In this document: piece after piece, positions 9,451 to 20,599 of the stretch
How the letters are laid out: each line of letters begins with the position of its first letter
Position numbering within the stretch: the stretch's first letter is position 1
Made by a program: the position numbers and the translations under genes
Notes under the pieces: generated by a model
Told to the model about the DNA's origin: nothing
The model's input: only the letters and a program-made list of their open reading frames with translations
Databases searched by the model: none
DNA from: Megaustenia siamemsis
Taxonomy: Eukaryota > Mollusca > Gastropoda > Stylommatophora > Ariophantidae
Direction of reading: 5' to 3'
NCBI GenBank assembly: GCA_032433765.1
Contig: JAVIAB010000159.1
Location: forward strand, 53,520,972-53,584,971
Length of the DNA: 64,000 nt

Positions 9451-10971
9451 TAGGGTTGCCAGAACCTTCGAAGCAGAAAGCGGGACAAATGGTACTTTTT
9501 TAGACGCGAAAGCGGGACACATCATGTAAAGCATAATAGCCATAGGAAAAGTCAGAGATAGCACACACATAGACTAATTATTATTACATTATAATTCTAA
9601 TACATGTACCAGTAATTTTTTTAATTAATAAAAAAAATGTTTACCTTGATTTCCAGCTTCTTAAGTCGGTGTCGGCTGCATCTCATATTTGTCTGACTTC
9701 AGACTCTGAGTGAGAAGATCTTGTCGCTGGATTACGTAGTCATAAAACTCGGTGCAGCTAAGTTAATAATTAAACACACATTTCATTATTGCTTCAACAG
9801 TTGCTACGTGCAACCGATTTCGTTCATCTGTCCACTGCACATTCATTAAAGAAAATATTCTTTCCACATTAGCATTGTGTCCTGGAACGCTGAAGATGAA
9901 TTCACATAAATGTAATAACTGGGAATACTGATCCGCACATTTACATTGTCTTAAGAAAAACGTCCATTTCTCCTGACATGATTTGCTATTCCATCTATCT
10001 CCATTTTTACAAAGTTCTAATTCAATAAACTCTTTCAAATATGTGAACTGATCAAACAACAATGAATCATCTATTGACACACCTTTGTCTTGTAGAAACA
10101 TTAATGTTCCCTGAACTGCAGTCCATTCTGGTTTAGAGTCTAGTAGCATCCAAGTAAAGATGGTGGAAAATTCATTCAAATGCGTCATCCACTTTTGCAA
10201 ATAAGCGGCCGCTGTTTCATAAAATTCATCCACCTCAGCATAAAGTTTCTGAATATCATCTGTCGACACTTCATTTTCTATTCTTTTAAGAATAGACTTC
10301 ACCTTTATAGGGATAAATCTTTCTTCTTTACGTTCATTTATTAACCTGAGGGTATCCTTCAAAATTACTGCTACCTCTATTACACTGATATCAGTCTTTC
10401 CGACTTAAGTATTTGTCTTTCAAACACGCTCATCTGACTATGGACAAACCATAGATATGGCTCGCTTAACGGATTTTGAAATAATGTTAGCAAAACTTTA
10501 GGTGCTTTTTCTTCAGATAAGAAGAATGATTGCAGGGCGTCATACAATTTTAATACTCTGTCTACTGCAGCTAAAAGTGATTACCACCTTGTTTGTGTGT
10601 GTGACAATAATGCATGATGCTCTAATTCCACGAACTCACAAAATTCTTTTAATCGCTCCGTTCGTACAGTATATATAGAGAAGTAATTGAATAATTTAAT
10701 TATTGTTGTTTCCACATCAACACTCAAAACATTATTAAACAGCGATAGCGCAGGACTCTACAAATAGACGTTTCGGACTAAGAAGCTTCATTTTGTAACA
10801 AAACTCAAACCAATAATAAATAATTTAAGAAAATATTAAAATTTGTAGGTGAAAAATTTGGCTGGATTAAAAAGCGGGACAAATTGCTGTCCCCCAGACC
10901 CTTAGGCGGGACAATTAATTTTGATGAAAAAGTGGGACAATCCGGAAAAAGCGGGACGGATGGCAACCCTA
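9451..10971 (-). mobile_element. hAT element, 1.5 kb, 11-bp TIRs and 8-bp TSD
   Basis: Left terminus TAGGGTTGCCA (9451-9461) and right terminus TGGCAACCCTA (10961-10971) are perfect inverted repeats. They are flanked by the identical octamer AGCAGAAG at 9443-9450 and 10972-10979. Several GCGGGACAA-like words sit just inside both ends on the same strand (near 9480, 9510, 10872, 10907, 10932, 10950) and look like transposase-binding subterminal repeats. The interior carries only the transposase C-terminal third on the reverse strand, so it is a deletion derivative. Confidence 0.95.
9763..10780 (-). pseudogene. hAT transposase, C-terminal part, interrupted
   Basis: The open frame 10362-9763 (199 codons) ends with SVPGHNANVERIFSLMNVQW followed by TDERNRL and IMKCVFNY. 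This is the hAT C-terminal dimerisation motif (SxxxxxxERxFSxMN...RNRL). Upstream, out of frame or behind stops, come VFERQILKSE, SEEKAPKVLLTLFQNPLSEP and FCEFVELEHHALLSHTQTRW, typical of hAT proteins near the catalytic region. No N-terminal BED finger is visible. The product would be inactive. Confidence 0.85.
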
Positions 10972-10979
10972 AGCAGAAG

Positions 10980-11282
10980 CGATATATGTTGGCGATGATA
11001 ATATAATTATGACAAATTGACAATATAGATGGGTGTTTTAGTAGGGCGTCAACAACACAAGTGCAGACTGTACATCATGGCAAACACACACAACTATTCG
11101 TGCTGTTTCGTCCAATAAATGTTTGTCTACAACACAAGTATTCAGCCCTACCGGGAGATACTTGCATTAATAGGAAAGTACAAATATACAATTTATTTCC
11201 GGTCTGTGATCGTTACCCTATGCTATAGTCATTGAGAACGTCATCGTGTAAGACACTGCTGCAATAGCCAATTTTTTAGTTG
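10980..11282. other. No feature recognised
   Basis: Unique-looking sequence between the hAT element and a SINE-like repeat. No coding or RNA signatures seen. Confidence 0.4.
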
Positions 11283-11440
11283 GCTGCGTGGCAGTGTGCC
11301 AAGCGTTCGGCTTCTCGTGGCAAGGCGCGGTGCCACTAAGTACGGGTTCGATCCCACTTCGGACCATATATTGTTCTTCGTTTTTTTTCTATTGTTGTTT
11401 GTCTGTCAATTTTTCCGAGTGCTAACACATACTTCTGTGT
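11283..11440 (+). mobile_element. tRNA-like SINE family 2, copy 1
   Basis: A perfect pol III B box GGTTCGATCCC lies near 11345, preceded by a TGGCAGTGTG box-A-like stretch near 11289. Downstream, the block GGACCATATATTGTTCTTCG, a T-rich stretch and TTTTTCCGAGTGCTAA recur at 62309-62412. The shared body plus B box supports a retroposon. TSDs were not identified. Confidence 0.6.
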
Positions 11441-11588
11441 TCTATTATTCCCCAAACACACACAAACAGTTTTTTTAAGTTCCAGCTTAGTTGGCTGGAC
11501 ATATGGCTGACGTTTTGAATCAGTGGCTGATGAAGATTGTCGTTTATTGTGTACAACATACGATTACGTAGATGCACTAAACATCATT

Positions 11589-11952
11589 GTGTTATAGGAC
11601 ATATATCATAGTGTTATAGGACATATATCATAGTGTTAGAGGACATATATCATAGTGTTATAGGACATATATCATAGTGTTATAGGACATATATCATAGT
11701 GTTATAGGACATATGTCATAGTGTTATAGGACATATATCATAGTGTTATAGGACATATGTCATAGTGTTATAGGACATATGTCATAGTGTTATAGGACAT
11801 ATGTCATAGTGTTATAGGACATATGTCATAGTGTTATAGGACATATGTCATAGTGTTATAGGACATATGTCATAGTGTTATAGGACATATGTCATAGTGT
11901 TATAAGACATATATCATAGTGTTATAAGACATATATCATAGTGTTATATGGC
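11589..11952 (+). repeat. 22-bp minisatellite, about 16 copies
   Basis: The unit is GTGTTATAGGACATATATCATA. Variants are grouped: the first six copies mostly read ATATATCATA, the middle block reads ATATGTCATA, and the last two read ATAAGACATATATC. Such blocks indicate amplification in local steps. Confidence 0.95.
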
Positions 11953-12267
11953 ATAAAAGGTGAACCTGTGATAGAAATAGGAAGAAAACAGATCAGATGT
12001 GTGTATGTTTGTTTGATTTCATAATATAAGTAACGTATTCGTTGAGGGACACAATAACAAAACAGTGTCACTGATATTTATTTTACCAGTTATATCCCCT
12101 GAATTTGACCGCCTCAAATTACAAATGGCGTGTAAGATTATGTTAGGAGACGGCACATTTTCCTACAAATACAACTCTCTTTTCTTTGACTTAAACACAC
12201 TGTGATTAGCGGTCGTCTCTGGTAGACAAATTCCTGCAGGCTACCTAAGTGCGTGACAGGCGAGATT
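11953..12267. other. No feature recognised
   Basis: AT-rich sequence leading into the first copy of the diverged tandem unit at 12268. Nothing coding seen. Confidence 0.4.
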
Positions 12268-12954
12268 TTATGTCAGCGGTTCTAAGATTGTCATAGTGAA
12301 TTGCTCTGCTGTCCAAAACTGTTTTAAGCTGAGTGTATAACTAACATCAACCACAGTCTGAGGATCACTTTGTCTCAAGCTTAACGCGACGAGATGTCGA
12401 TAACTGAAGTGCTTCAGTATGCACGTTCTCACACTCAAGCTTCAAGACTGCTGTTACTATAGTAACGACAGATCGACAGTCTGAATGTTTGCTCGTTCAC
12501 GAACATAGAATATATTCATTTTAATAACATTTGTCAGTGTTTGGTTTCTGCTGGGATGATCAAGTCTTTCATTAAAGAAAAAGTCACGAGTTGGAGAAAT
12601 AAACATTGAAACGTCGCTTTAAAGAGACTGTTAAGAATATAGTAGTGTGACTATACATTGATTGCGTCGTTCTGATATATTTATCTAAATCATTATTATC
12701 TTGTCCTTTCGAAGTGAACTCTGATGACGTAAGAAATGATTAAAATAAGGGCAGCAACAAATGCATCATGTATTTATTTCAACAGACAAATACACCTCAA
12801 ATGTACATGCAGCTACAATCTACAAATATGCACGTGACCTTATGACGAGAAGGTTTCACGGGATCTCTGTGTGGTTTCCCTGCTATTTTCTTATTGGTCA
12901 ATGCTGGCCTGTCAACAATTCGCATTTCCTGAGAGCTTATAACAAGGCATGAAT
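12268..12954 (+). repeat. Diverged tandem unit, copy 1
   Basis: The unit begins at GTCAGCGGTTCTAAG and runs to the next GTCAGCGGTTCTAAA at 12955. Landmarks are GAAGACTGCTGTTACTAT-like text, CAGTGTTTGG, GAGAAATAAACATTGAA, GCAACAAATGCATCATG and CCTGAGAGCTT. All reappear in the same order in copy 2 (12955-14896) despite many substitutions. No coding function seen. Confidence 0.6.
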
Positions 12955-13915
12955 GTCAGCGGTTCTAAAACTGTAGAACTGTGAGGTTGTACAATTTGTT
13001 ACAGAATAATTAGTTCGTTTTATTACAAAATGTGCAATTGTTTCAGCTTTACTCCAGCTATTTGAAAACGTTACAGAAATTATTGTACGGAGGCTTTTTA
13101 TCGACGCAACAGAAGAGATTTCAGATACAAAATAGTTCATGATATTAAGAATCAAGCTACATGTTTATATTTATTTAATATACAACATATTATATACGAA
13201 TGTTTAGATAATTGAACAAGTTATTAGATTTCATCAATATCCATATGATACAAGAACTGTAAAACAAATATGGTTTGATGGCATTTACACTAATCAAATT
13301 GAGCGTGGCAGACTATGCGGTCAAACGTACGTTGCCGAAGTCGCATTGGCGCACGGTGCGGCCAAACGTACGGAAAGAGTGTTATAAAGGCCGCTCTGTG
13401 TTCAGTTTGGCAGACGAGAGGTCGGTAGTTGAAGTAGAGCGGCTTGGGAATCTTCACCGTGATGGTGGCATGGTTGGACTGTCACTGCTACTGGAAGTGA
13501 CAAATCAATGACTGTAAAATGTTTACATGCAGTTAAAGCGAAATATAGTTTTCCTTTAGACACGAAACCTGAAGACTACTGTCGCTATAACAAGGAGAGA
13601 TCAATAGTTAGACTCTTCGTTCATAAACATAGAAAATAGCCATTTATTAACACATGTCAGTGTTTGGTGTCTGTTGTGATGATTTTGACTTCTATTAAAT
13701 AAAAAGACATGAAGAAATAAACATTAGAACCGTTCTTTGATGAGACGGTCCATGGCATGAAGTCTTTGTTTAGATCAGATACAAGTCCATTTGTTATATA
13801 TGGGGACAATTGTGGTTTTCTATCTAACTTATTAAAGGCGTCATTGCTCGTTTTGTCTTCATGATATGAACTTTGAAGTTGTAGTCAAATATACAAAATA
13901 AGAACAATAACAAAT

Positions 13916-14239
13916 CTACCATCATCTCATCAAGTGACGTACCGGTTGGCGTTGGCGATCATGTCCTTCCACAATCTTCTATCCAGAGTGCATCGTATGA
14001 GTTCTGTTGTTGACTGTTTTCCATGCCAAGCTATCCAGTATTTTCTGTCTTTGTCGTACGCGATATCTCTTTCCTTTTATTTTACTAGTTGTGACCAGGG
14101 TCAACTTTCCTCTTCTCATGATGTGAACAAAAAATGTTCATTGCTTCTTTCTGATGTTTTTTTTAAGAGCTCCCTTTTTGTGTTGGACTCTTTAAGAACT
14201 TCCTCATTGGTATTTTTATCTGTTCAGGGAACTTTCAAC
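13916..14239 (-). mobile_element. LINE family B, 5'-truncated, with 9-bp TSD
   Basis: On the reverse strand a frame-broken copy of the family B C-terminus is visible (LIRCTLDRRLWKDMIANANR). The direct repeat ATAACAAAT occurs at 13907-13915 and 14240-14248. Copy 1 of the surrounding unit holds the empty site (GCAACAAATG near 12756), independent support for the insertion limits. Confidence 0.85.
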
Positions 14240-14743
14240 ATAACAAATGTCACATTTATTTAAAGAAACAAATCTACAAGTTAGAGGCTGCAACAATTTA
14301 CAACACTGTTGTTTGTCACTGATACTTTAGTACATTTCTTCGCTTTCGTCTTTCCTGGGAGAAACAAGTCATGTATTCTTGTATACATTAAACGTGATTA
14401 CAGGACGATGAGACGTAAAATAAAAAAAAAACGTCTGTAGTTAATAATTAAACATTGAATCCACCGAAACTCTCAGATTTGCAAATCTTTGATCTTTCTG
14501 TTACGAGCATTAACAACTAAAGTATAATTCACTAAATATTCAAACACAAATATTCCCTTTAACTAAAAGTGTTTGCAAGTGATGTCACAAATTGGACACA
14601 ATAAAAAATATATATAATTTTGTTTAAAGAGAAACACGACTAGCCTCATGACATCATCATCCATCAATTTTGCAGCATCTTTACGATTGTAACTAAACAG
14701 CCACAATTAGACGAAAACAAACAGCTGTGACATTATACAAAAT

Positions 14744-14745
<2 letters not shown>

Positions 14746-14775
<30 letters not shown>
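14746..14775 (+). repeat. (GA)n microsatellite
   Basis: About fifteen uninterrupted GA dinucleotides lie inside copy 2 of the tandem unit. Confidence 0.98.
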
Positions 14776-14778
<3 letters not shown>

Positions 14779-15021
14779 CGTGAGGAGAAGGTTAATCGCA
14801 TCTCGGTATGGTCTCACTACAGACTCTTTCTTTATTAATAAATCCTGGTATGACAACCAACTCACTAACATTTCCTGAGAGCTTACAGAGCATGAATGTC
14901 AGCAATTCTAATATTGTAGAATTGTGATGTCTTTAGTTTATTGTTTTGAAGATGATGGCAGACGGAAAATCACCTCTACTATGCAAAACGAACTCAATCG
15001 CTTCTCTTCGTGGTGTGGGGT

Positions 15022-15125
15022 ATCAGTTGCATTGGTTAATTCTAATAAAGCATCAGTTGCATTGGTTAATTCTAATAAAGCATCAGTTGCATTGGTTAAT
15101 TCTAATAAAGCATCAGTTGCATGGT
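15022..15125 (+). repeat. 30-bp tandem repeat inside LINE I
   Basis: Rather more than three copies of CATCAGTTGCATTGGTTAAT followed by TCTAATAAAG. The unit encodes ASVALVNSNK in the LINE frame. The amplification happened in, or just before the death of, this copy, since the other family I copies seen here do not retain the region for comparison. Confidence 0.92.
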
Positions 15126-15403
15126 TCTTCCTTAACAATCGTATCGTTAACACAGAAACACCGGTGGTACGAATGGGAGCTAACCAGGGACGAGTTGACG
15201 ACGTACCTTGGAGTTAAGTTTGATTGCAGCCTGTCATTTTCGGGACCACGTCGACCATGTGATAACAAAATCCCGCAAAGGGTCAGTCACCTTGAAGGTC
15301 ATGGCAGCTGCCAGCATCGAGTAGAGGATACTTACTCTTCTGTTCCATGCCCTCGCACTAATCGAGTAAGCCCTAGCAAATCTTACTGTCAGAATGGCGC
15401 AAA

Positions 15404-15609
15404 GATCAAAACATAACACAACGAGCCTTCAACAAACGTTGTGGGAATACCAGACCCAAGGGTCGACCACGGAAAAGATGGATCAATAAAATATTAGAAG
15501 CACTAGGAAACATAACACCAGCAGAGACAAACAGAAGAGCAAAAGACCGCAAATTATATCTCCCCTCGACGCTGAAAAGCGAAGGAGGGAAGAAAGAAGA
15601 AAGAGTACG
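15404..15609 (+). mobile_element. LINE family F 3' fragment nested in LINE I
   Basis: The forward reading RPKGRPRKRWINKILEALGN followed by RRAKDRKLYLPSTLKSEGG matches the C-terminal end of the reverse-strand LINE at 23945-25015. The octamer GGCGCAAA at 15396-15403 and 15610-15617 flanks it and fits a TSD. The LINE I reading (AQRSK before, QNEAM after) resumes across the insertion. Confidence 0.75.
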
Positions 15610-16649
15610 GCGCAAATTGACAGGCTGGAGATACGGAATACAGAATGAAGCTATGTGCACTATCTTGGGGTGTACAAAAGACACTCCCTTTGTAGCAATG
15701 AGGTATCTTCTTGACTTTCCAACCATGGATAAAAGAATCAAGATCTGGGGGGCACGATCATACGTTAAGATAAGTGCAGATAAAGAGAATTCATTGCACC
15801 ACGAGCTCAACAGAGGGAAAAGTGTCAGGCCAAAATGATGCAAATCATGGGTGGACCAAGCAGATGTCATCAAACAGGTCTGTGGGCTTACTAATATCAA
15901 CACCGGCGAGGAGTGGATACAGGTGCCAACTGTCATTCAGGGATACATTAATGATAATTGTCACAGTCGACAGGAAATGTAGGGAGCATAACTCAATCGT
16001 GGTCAATGCGGGGGTCAGCGGTTTCTTCTGGGATAACACCGACGAGAAAGATTCATCTATACAGACAAGATCAAAATTGCGACACCAACGGAGAGCATTA
16101 GCATTTACAGCACGCTCGGCAGGCAGAATAGTCAAAGAAGACAGTGATACATACATGACACTGATTATGCAGTGAGCATGACAAGAAAAGTGGAGACGGA
16201 CTATGTCCGCAGGCAATTGGTACAGCCATTGTAGATGTTAAAAATACGTAGTCACCTCTGTCTACGTCTTTGGGCTTGCGGGAGTACGGGGAAATGAAAG
16301 AACGGACGGGTTGGCTGGCTGCGCTGTCGTTGAAGACGGTCAAACAATGGATCGGGCTAACATCCTTAATGCCCTCTGATATGTGGGAAGGGCACAGGAC
16401 ATCGACAACCATGAGTACATGTAACTCGTTCAGATGAAAGAGATGAGAGTTAAGATGGGCACAGCCAGAAACGAAAAACTTAGTGAGTGTTTAAAAGGAT
16501 TTATCAACCAACACAGAACTGGAGACGTCAGTCGCTGGACGCTGCGGGACTTGCTGGGGAGGGGATCAAAGCCCCTATGGACATGCTCAGAATGCAATGA
16601 TAATGACCTGCAAATAACTCAATAATATAAAATTATGGAAAAGTGCCAG

Positions 16650-16985
16650 TAAATTAACAATGGATAAAGAGATACAAGAAAGACGATTTTGCTGAATAGA
16701 ACACACACAACGGAAGCCAACTTACGCGAGAATTACTTGACATACCCTTTTTGGAATCACCCAAGGAAAAAGACAAAGAAGAAGACCAGTATATTCTTGG
16801 AGAGGACGGACGGAATCCGAGATGAAAATGATAGCGAGAGACGTATGGAATGATTTTAAAATAACTACAAGAAACATAAAGGCCTGGAAAGTGTTTGTTG
16901 AAGACCTGTGCTCCACAAGGAGCTGAAAGTGTTTGTTGAAGACCTGTGCTCCACAAGGAGCTGAAGGTAAGAAGAGGAAGAATGC
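16650..16985 (+). mobile_element. LINE family D 3' fragment
   Basis: The forward reading includes WKVFVEDLCSTRS and an SEMKMIARDVWNDFK-like stretch, matching the C-terminus of the family D element at 48013-49560. A 38-bp segment ending in CACAAGGAGCTGAA is duplicated in tandem at about 16888-16964. It ends in the GAAGAGGAAG tail typical of the family. Confidence 0.75.
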
Positions 16986-17250
16986 ATCATTCTTCTATTG
17001 TCATAAAATGTGCAATTGTTTCAGTTTCACTATAACTCTACGTTACTGTAATTATTGTTTAAGGACCACTGCGAGTTGAGCTTGGCTGACGAGTGGTCAA
17101 TAGTTGAGGTAACGCGACTTGGAAGTCTTCAACAAGATGGAGACACGGTATGGTTGTCTCTGCCACTGTCAAAGACTGTAACGTTCTTCCATGCAGCCAT
17201 AGTGATAACATTATATATACAACGTGAACATTCTTACCTCTGTAAGTGCG

Positions 17251-18205
17251 ATTGTATTTATTGACCATAACAGCAAGGAAGTCAGCGAGAAACTTGAGAG
17301 TGTTTTAGGGATATTTGTGATGGGTTCTCGTGTTCTAGTGCCTGTCTCCGCACGTAAAATAAGTGTTAGTTATATGATTTATTGTTATTTTGTTAGAAAT
17401 GTAGTTTGTGTATATACGTCTTTGTCTTTTTTTTTTTGTATGCTACCTAGCCTGAGTTTGGTGTCCCTTATTTTCTATGGTGTCTAATTGTTTGAGGGGT
17501 AGCGCATTTACTACATTTGTATGGGGAAGCCTTTACTAAAAATATGTTGATAACCGCTGTGCTACAACATACAACAACAAATCGTTGCACGAAGTGGCAG
17601 TTCGTGATATCTTGAGTGATATGTAAAGTTTTACAAGAAATAATGTCTGAAGTTGAACAACCAGGCTGAACTAAGTTAAAACATGGCGTCGTTCACGGTA
17701 TGAATGTATTAAGGGAATCTTTGAGGCTAGCAATTGACGTCATAAACAGAAGATCAGCAAACAGTTGAAGTGGAGAATCGTGAGAGTTGCTTGTAAGATG
17801 GGGATTATGTCTACAGTTGAACGTCCACGGTCATCGAGTTGAAGTCTGAGGCCGTGCACGGTCTGAATGTTTTAGAGAAACATTTTAGAATTGTTCTTTT
17901 AAAGGTAAACAAACGTTCAGTGAACAGGTTGGGGTTTGCTTTAATACAAATTAAGCATCCATTTACTTTAACAAACCGAGGAATCCATTTATAGAAAAAG
18001 AAAAATACAGAGGAATCCATTTATCCCAACAGAAAACACGTGCCTGTTATCACTAACCAAAAATATCTTATTTTTCTAACAGAAATGAGGTTTCTATTTG
18101 TTCTAAAAACATGATGTAAACATTTATTCTAAAGATTACTTCTATAGGAAGACTGTTACAGTGTATACGTACAAGAATGTGGCTATCTTAGGTTGGGGGC
18201 TGGCA
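17251..18205. other. Unique-looking sequence, weak internal repeats
   Basis: No genes seen. Words such as TTGAAGT...CGGTCTGAATG near 17850 and GGTATGAATG near 17697 recur loosely at 19470-19500, suggesting an old dispersed repeat. A T10 run lies near 17430. Confidence 0.4.
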
Positions 18206-18212
18206 ATAAATA

Positions 18213-18344
18213 TGTCTTTCTACAAAGTTACAAATGTCTTTCTACAAAGTTACAAATGTCTTTCTACAAAGTTACAAATGTCTTTCTACAAAGTTACAAA
18301 TGTCTTTCTACAAAGTTACAAATGTCTTTCTACAAAGTTACAAT
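18213..18344 (+). repeat. 22-bp minisatellite, 6 copies
   Basis: Perfect units of TGTCTTTCTACAAAGTTACA plus AA. The local open frame made of these units is an artefact of the array. Confidence 0.97.
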
Positions 18345-20430
18345 TATTGACTGAATCTAGTCTTGCAATAAGCTCGCGGTTTTCTTGCCATGTTTAGCAG
18401 TTCACCAGTATAAAGGGTTCTAATGTTGTACACGTGGATGGTCAAGTGATAAATAATTTTGTTCAAGTCCAATACTTAATGGTAATAATAACACGACATG
18501 AATTAGTGAGCTTTAATGTGTTCATTTAAAAAAAAGTACATTCAAACATCGATGTTTTATTAAATCCCATTCACCGCGAGCGGCGTTGGAAGCGGTCATA
18601 TTTTTAGAACCACTGAAAGCTGAGCTGGGTAGCGGAAGTTGATAGAGAAAATAGTGAGTTGGCGAGGCTGTTGTTGTTTACAAAAGAAAGAGAGATTGAT
18701 TGTTACCACTTGTCCTCGTCTAGAGGAAGTTTAAGTTGATAATGTTGTCATTTTTGTTGGTCTGTTGTGTTGAATAATGTGAGGAAAGTGCTGGCTCTGT
18801 TATCTCTAATAGTTAGCCGTTCTACTTTAGGTTCTACTCAGTTTTATACAATACTACGTCATCAATCAAATCATTCTTGAACGTTAAGTACACGGACAAG
18901 TTAACTTTACTATATTTAAATAACAACAATAATTTTCCTGTCATCGTAAACAAAAACACCTTAGCCACATCGCACCGTTATCTCTGTTTTGTCATCAAAT
19001 ATAGCGAGGTTTGTTGACAGGGCACTACCACCACAAAGTGAATATATTACGTTCAGCCTATGTCGTCACTAATCGGTGCAGACAGGTCGCTCCGTCTCTT
19101 GAGATCAAATTAAAAGATAACGCGTGTGAGAGGTGCTCATATGTTAGCACATACATTAACTGATATTACAACGCATATATTGTTTCGTATCATCTGCTTA
19201 GACTTAACCGGTTGTTTTAAATAAAATGTTCATTGTGCCTGAATAAAAGATACCTTATGTTTACCCTTTTATGAATGTAATGTTCTTTACTTAATGGTTA
19301 GTGGTCTTACCTTAGCCACTAGAGAGCGCATTTTATAAAATTATTTTGAGGATCGTTGCGTCGCAACATAATATAACACGAAGCCAAGGCATGAAGTGGT
19401 ATCACGTGATACTGTTTATACAACAGACGCGCTTCCAGTGGGCTGGATCTCAAGCTGGTCAAGCATGGCAGTTGAAGTGTGGTGCCGTCACGATCTGAAC
19501 GTGCTTGTCAACCATTAAGCCATTATTGCTTACGATAAAGTCATGATTAAACAAAAGATGAAGTTGTGAATCGTGCGAGTTTTCATGAGATGAAGAAGAT
19601 TCATGGCTCTCATGAGGGAAGCTTAAAGTACTTGATGCTGAAGTTGAAGTACGTGAAGCTGAAGTTGCAGTTCGCCATTTCAATTCAACTAGAAAGCCTC
19701 AACGCGGGCAAGTTTTGTTCGTGATGGGAACGTGAAGTACATCACGATTTTGTTGAACATCAATCGATGGTTGCAGCGCTGAGAAATGTAAGAGTAAAGA
19801 CAACGTTTCATGATTTGTTTTAGCAGACTTCATTTTTTGTTGACGAATCGTGCAGTCCTTGTTTAAAATAGATCTTGTGAACTCTGTTGTCTACCTCACT
19901 TCGTCCTTATCTCTGGTACACTTTATCGAATATTAAATAGCACCATTTTTTTAATAGCATGTGACATTAATAATAAAAAAGAATGGTTACACGTACCCAC
20001 TCGAAATATTATAAAGCAGCTGCGAAGAGATTAATGTATAATGACAATATGTTTCATGTATAAACTTTGCTAACAATAACAGTAAGATAAAATGTGACTG
20101 ACGTACGGGGCGTGGTTAGTTTGTGCTGTAGATGTTCATTATCATTTTCTAATACACGCCCTCGCTGACGTGGCATGTCCACGCGCTCACATAAACACTT
20201 CAGGCTGTTCGGCTGTAAATATTTGTACTAGTCACGTGTCTGCTATTACATAATCTTACATCTTACGATGACATCAATTATTAATGTATCATTGTAGAGA
20301 AAGTACGCAACAAGAAGTATCTTCAACGTTTACAAAACTCTTCATGTCTTTGTGAACATTCTTGTCAAGTGGTAGCCCTAATACAAAGCGCGTGTCCACT
20401 TCAAATGTAATAAATCACGACGAGTTTCAC
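18345..20430. other. No feature recognised; candidate upstream region of the receptor gene
   Basis: About 2 kb without recognisable transposons, the cleanest non-repeat stretch of the window. Reverse-strand frame 19683-19459 is rich in serine repeats (SHESHESSSSHENSH) and arises from GAAGTTGAAG-like simple sequence. If the promoter call at 20438 is right, this is its 5' flank. Confidence 0.4.
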
Positions 20431-20437
20431 ATTTTGC

Positions 20438-20536
20438 TATAAAATATGTTTCTTTGCTCCATCAACACAGCTTCATACCGTTCATGCTAGTTAGCAGCTG
20501 TCAGGTTTTCTCCTCTCTTTGATCAGTTACTAAAAC
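20438..20536 (+). promoter_or_regulatory. Candidate core promoter and 5' UTR of the receptor gene
   Basis: A TATAAAA box lies at 20438-20444, and transcription would be expected to begin near 20466-20472. The sequence from there to the ATG at 20537 is free of upstream ATG in a good context. The call rests on the TATA box together with the signal-peptide exon that follows. No start-site data support it. Confidence 0.4.
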
Positions 20537-20585
20537 ATGATGTTCAGCAAGTTAGCACTCGTCTCTTTGATGACATCTTTTTTCA
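20537..20585 (+). CDS. Candidate exon 1: signal peptide of the GRL101-like receptor
   Basis: Two consecutive ATG codons open a 16-codon stretch reading MMFSKLALVSLMTSFF, a typical secretory signal (lysine, then a hydrophobic core), directly followed by a consensus 5' splice site (A, then GTAAGT at 20586-20591). The exon ends in phase 1. The large exon at 44019 begins with two bases that complete a phase-1 codon, so direct splicing would give a continuous frame with the mature protein starting just before the von Willebrand A-like segment. Intermediate exons cannot be excluded, and the exon might belong to another gene. Confidence 0.5.
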
Positions 20586-20599
20586 GTAAGTACTTGATG

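Larger units (their letters stand above)
12955..14896 (+). repeat. Diverged tandem unit, copy 2, with LINE insertion
   Basis: This copy carries the same landmarks as copy 1 (CAGTGTTTGG near 13658, GAAATAAACATTAGAA near 13716, CCTGAGAGCTT near 14874). It adds CAATTGTTTCAG near 13035 and a TTGGCAGACGAGAGGTCGG block near 13410, which recur in copy 3. It is lengthened by a LINE at 13916-14239 and by about 0.5 kb near 14290-14770 that is absent from copy 1. Confidence 0.6.
14935..16635 (+). mobile_element. LINE family I with RNase H domain, degenerate
   Basis: Forward frames in succession read NELNRFSSWC (post-RT), YLGVKFDCSLSF, NEAMCTILGCTKDTPFVAMR near 15640, DRKCREHN near 15970, AFTARSAGR near 16109, GVRGNERTD near 16280, and the C-terminus WTLRDLLGRG through CSECNDNDLQITQ, stop (16623). 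The GVRGNER block belongs to the RNase H-like domain of I/Jockey-type LINEs. Multiple frameshifts and stops make it dead. It contains a nested family F fragment at 15404-15609 and an in-frame 30-bp repeat at 15022-15125. Confidence 0.8.
14897..17250 (+). repeat. Diverged tandem unit, copy 3, split by LINE I and LINE D
   Basis: The unit starts with GTCAGCAATTCTAATATTG and is interrupted near 14935. It resumes at about 16986 with AAAATGTGCAATTGTTTCAG, as in copy 2, then TTGGCTGACGAGTGGTC and GACTGTAACG near 17165. The host repeat arms fit across the ~2.05-kb LINE block. Confidence 0.55.

Noticed and set aside
11589..11952. CRISPR-like array
   Set aside because: Units are contiguous 22-bp copies without spacers, and the genome is eukaryotic. 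The same reasoning applies to all other tandem arrays here.
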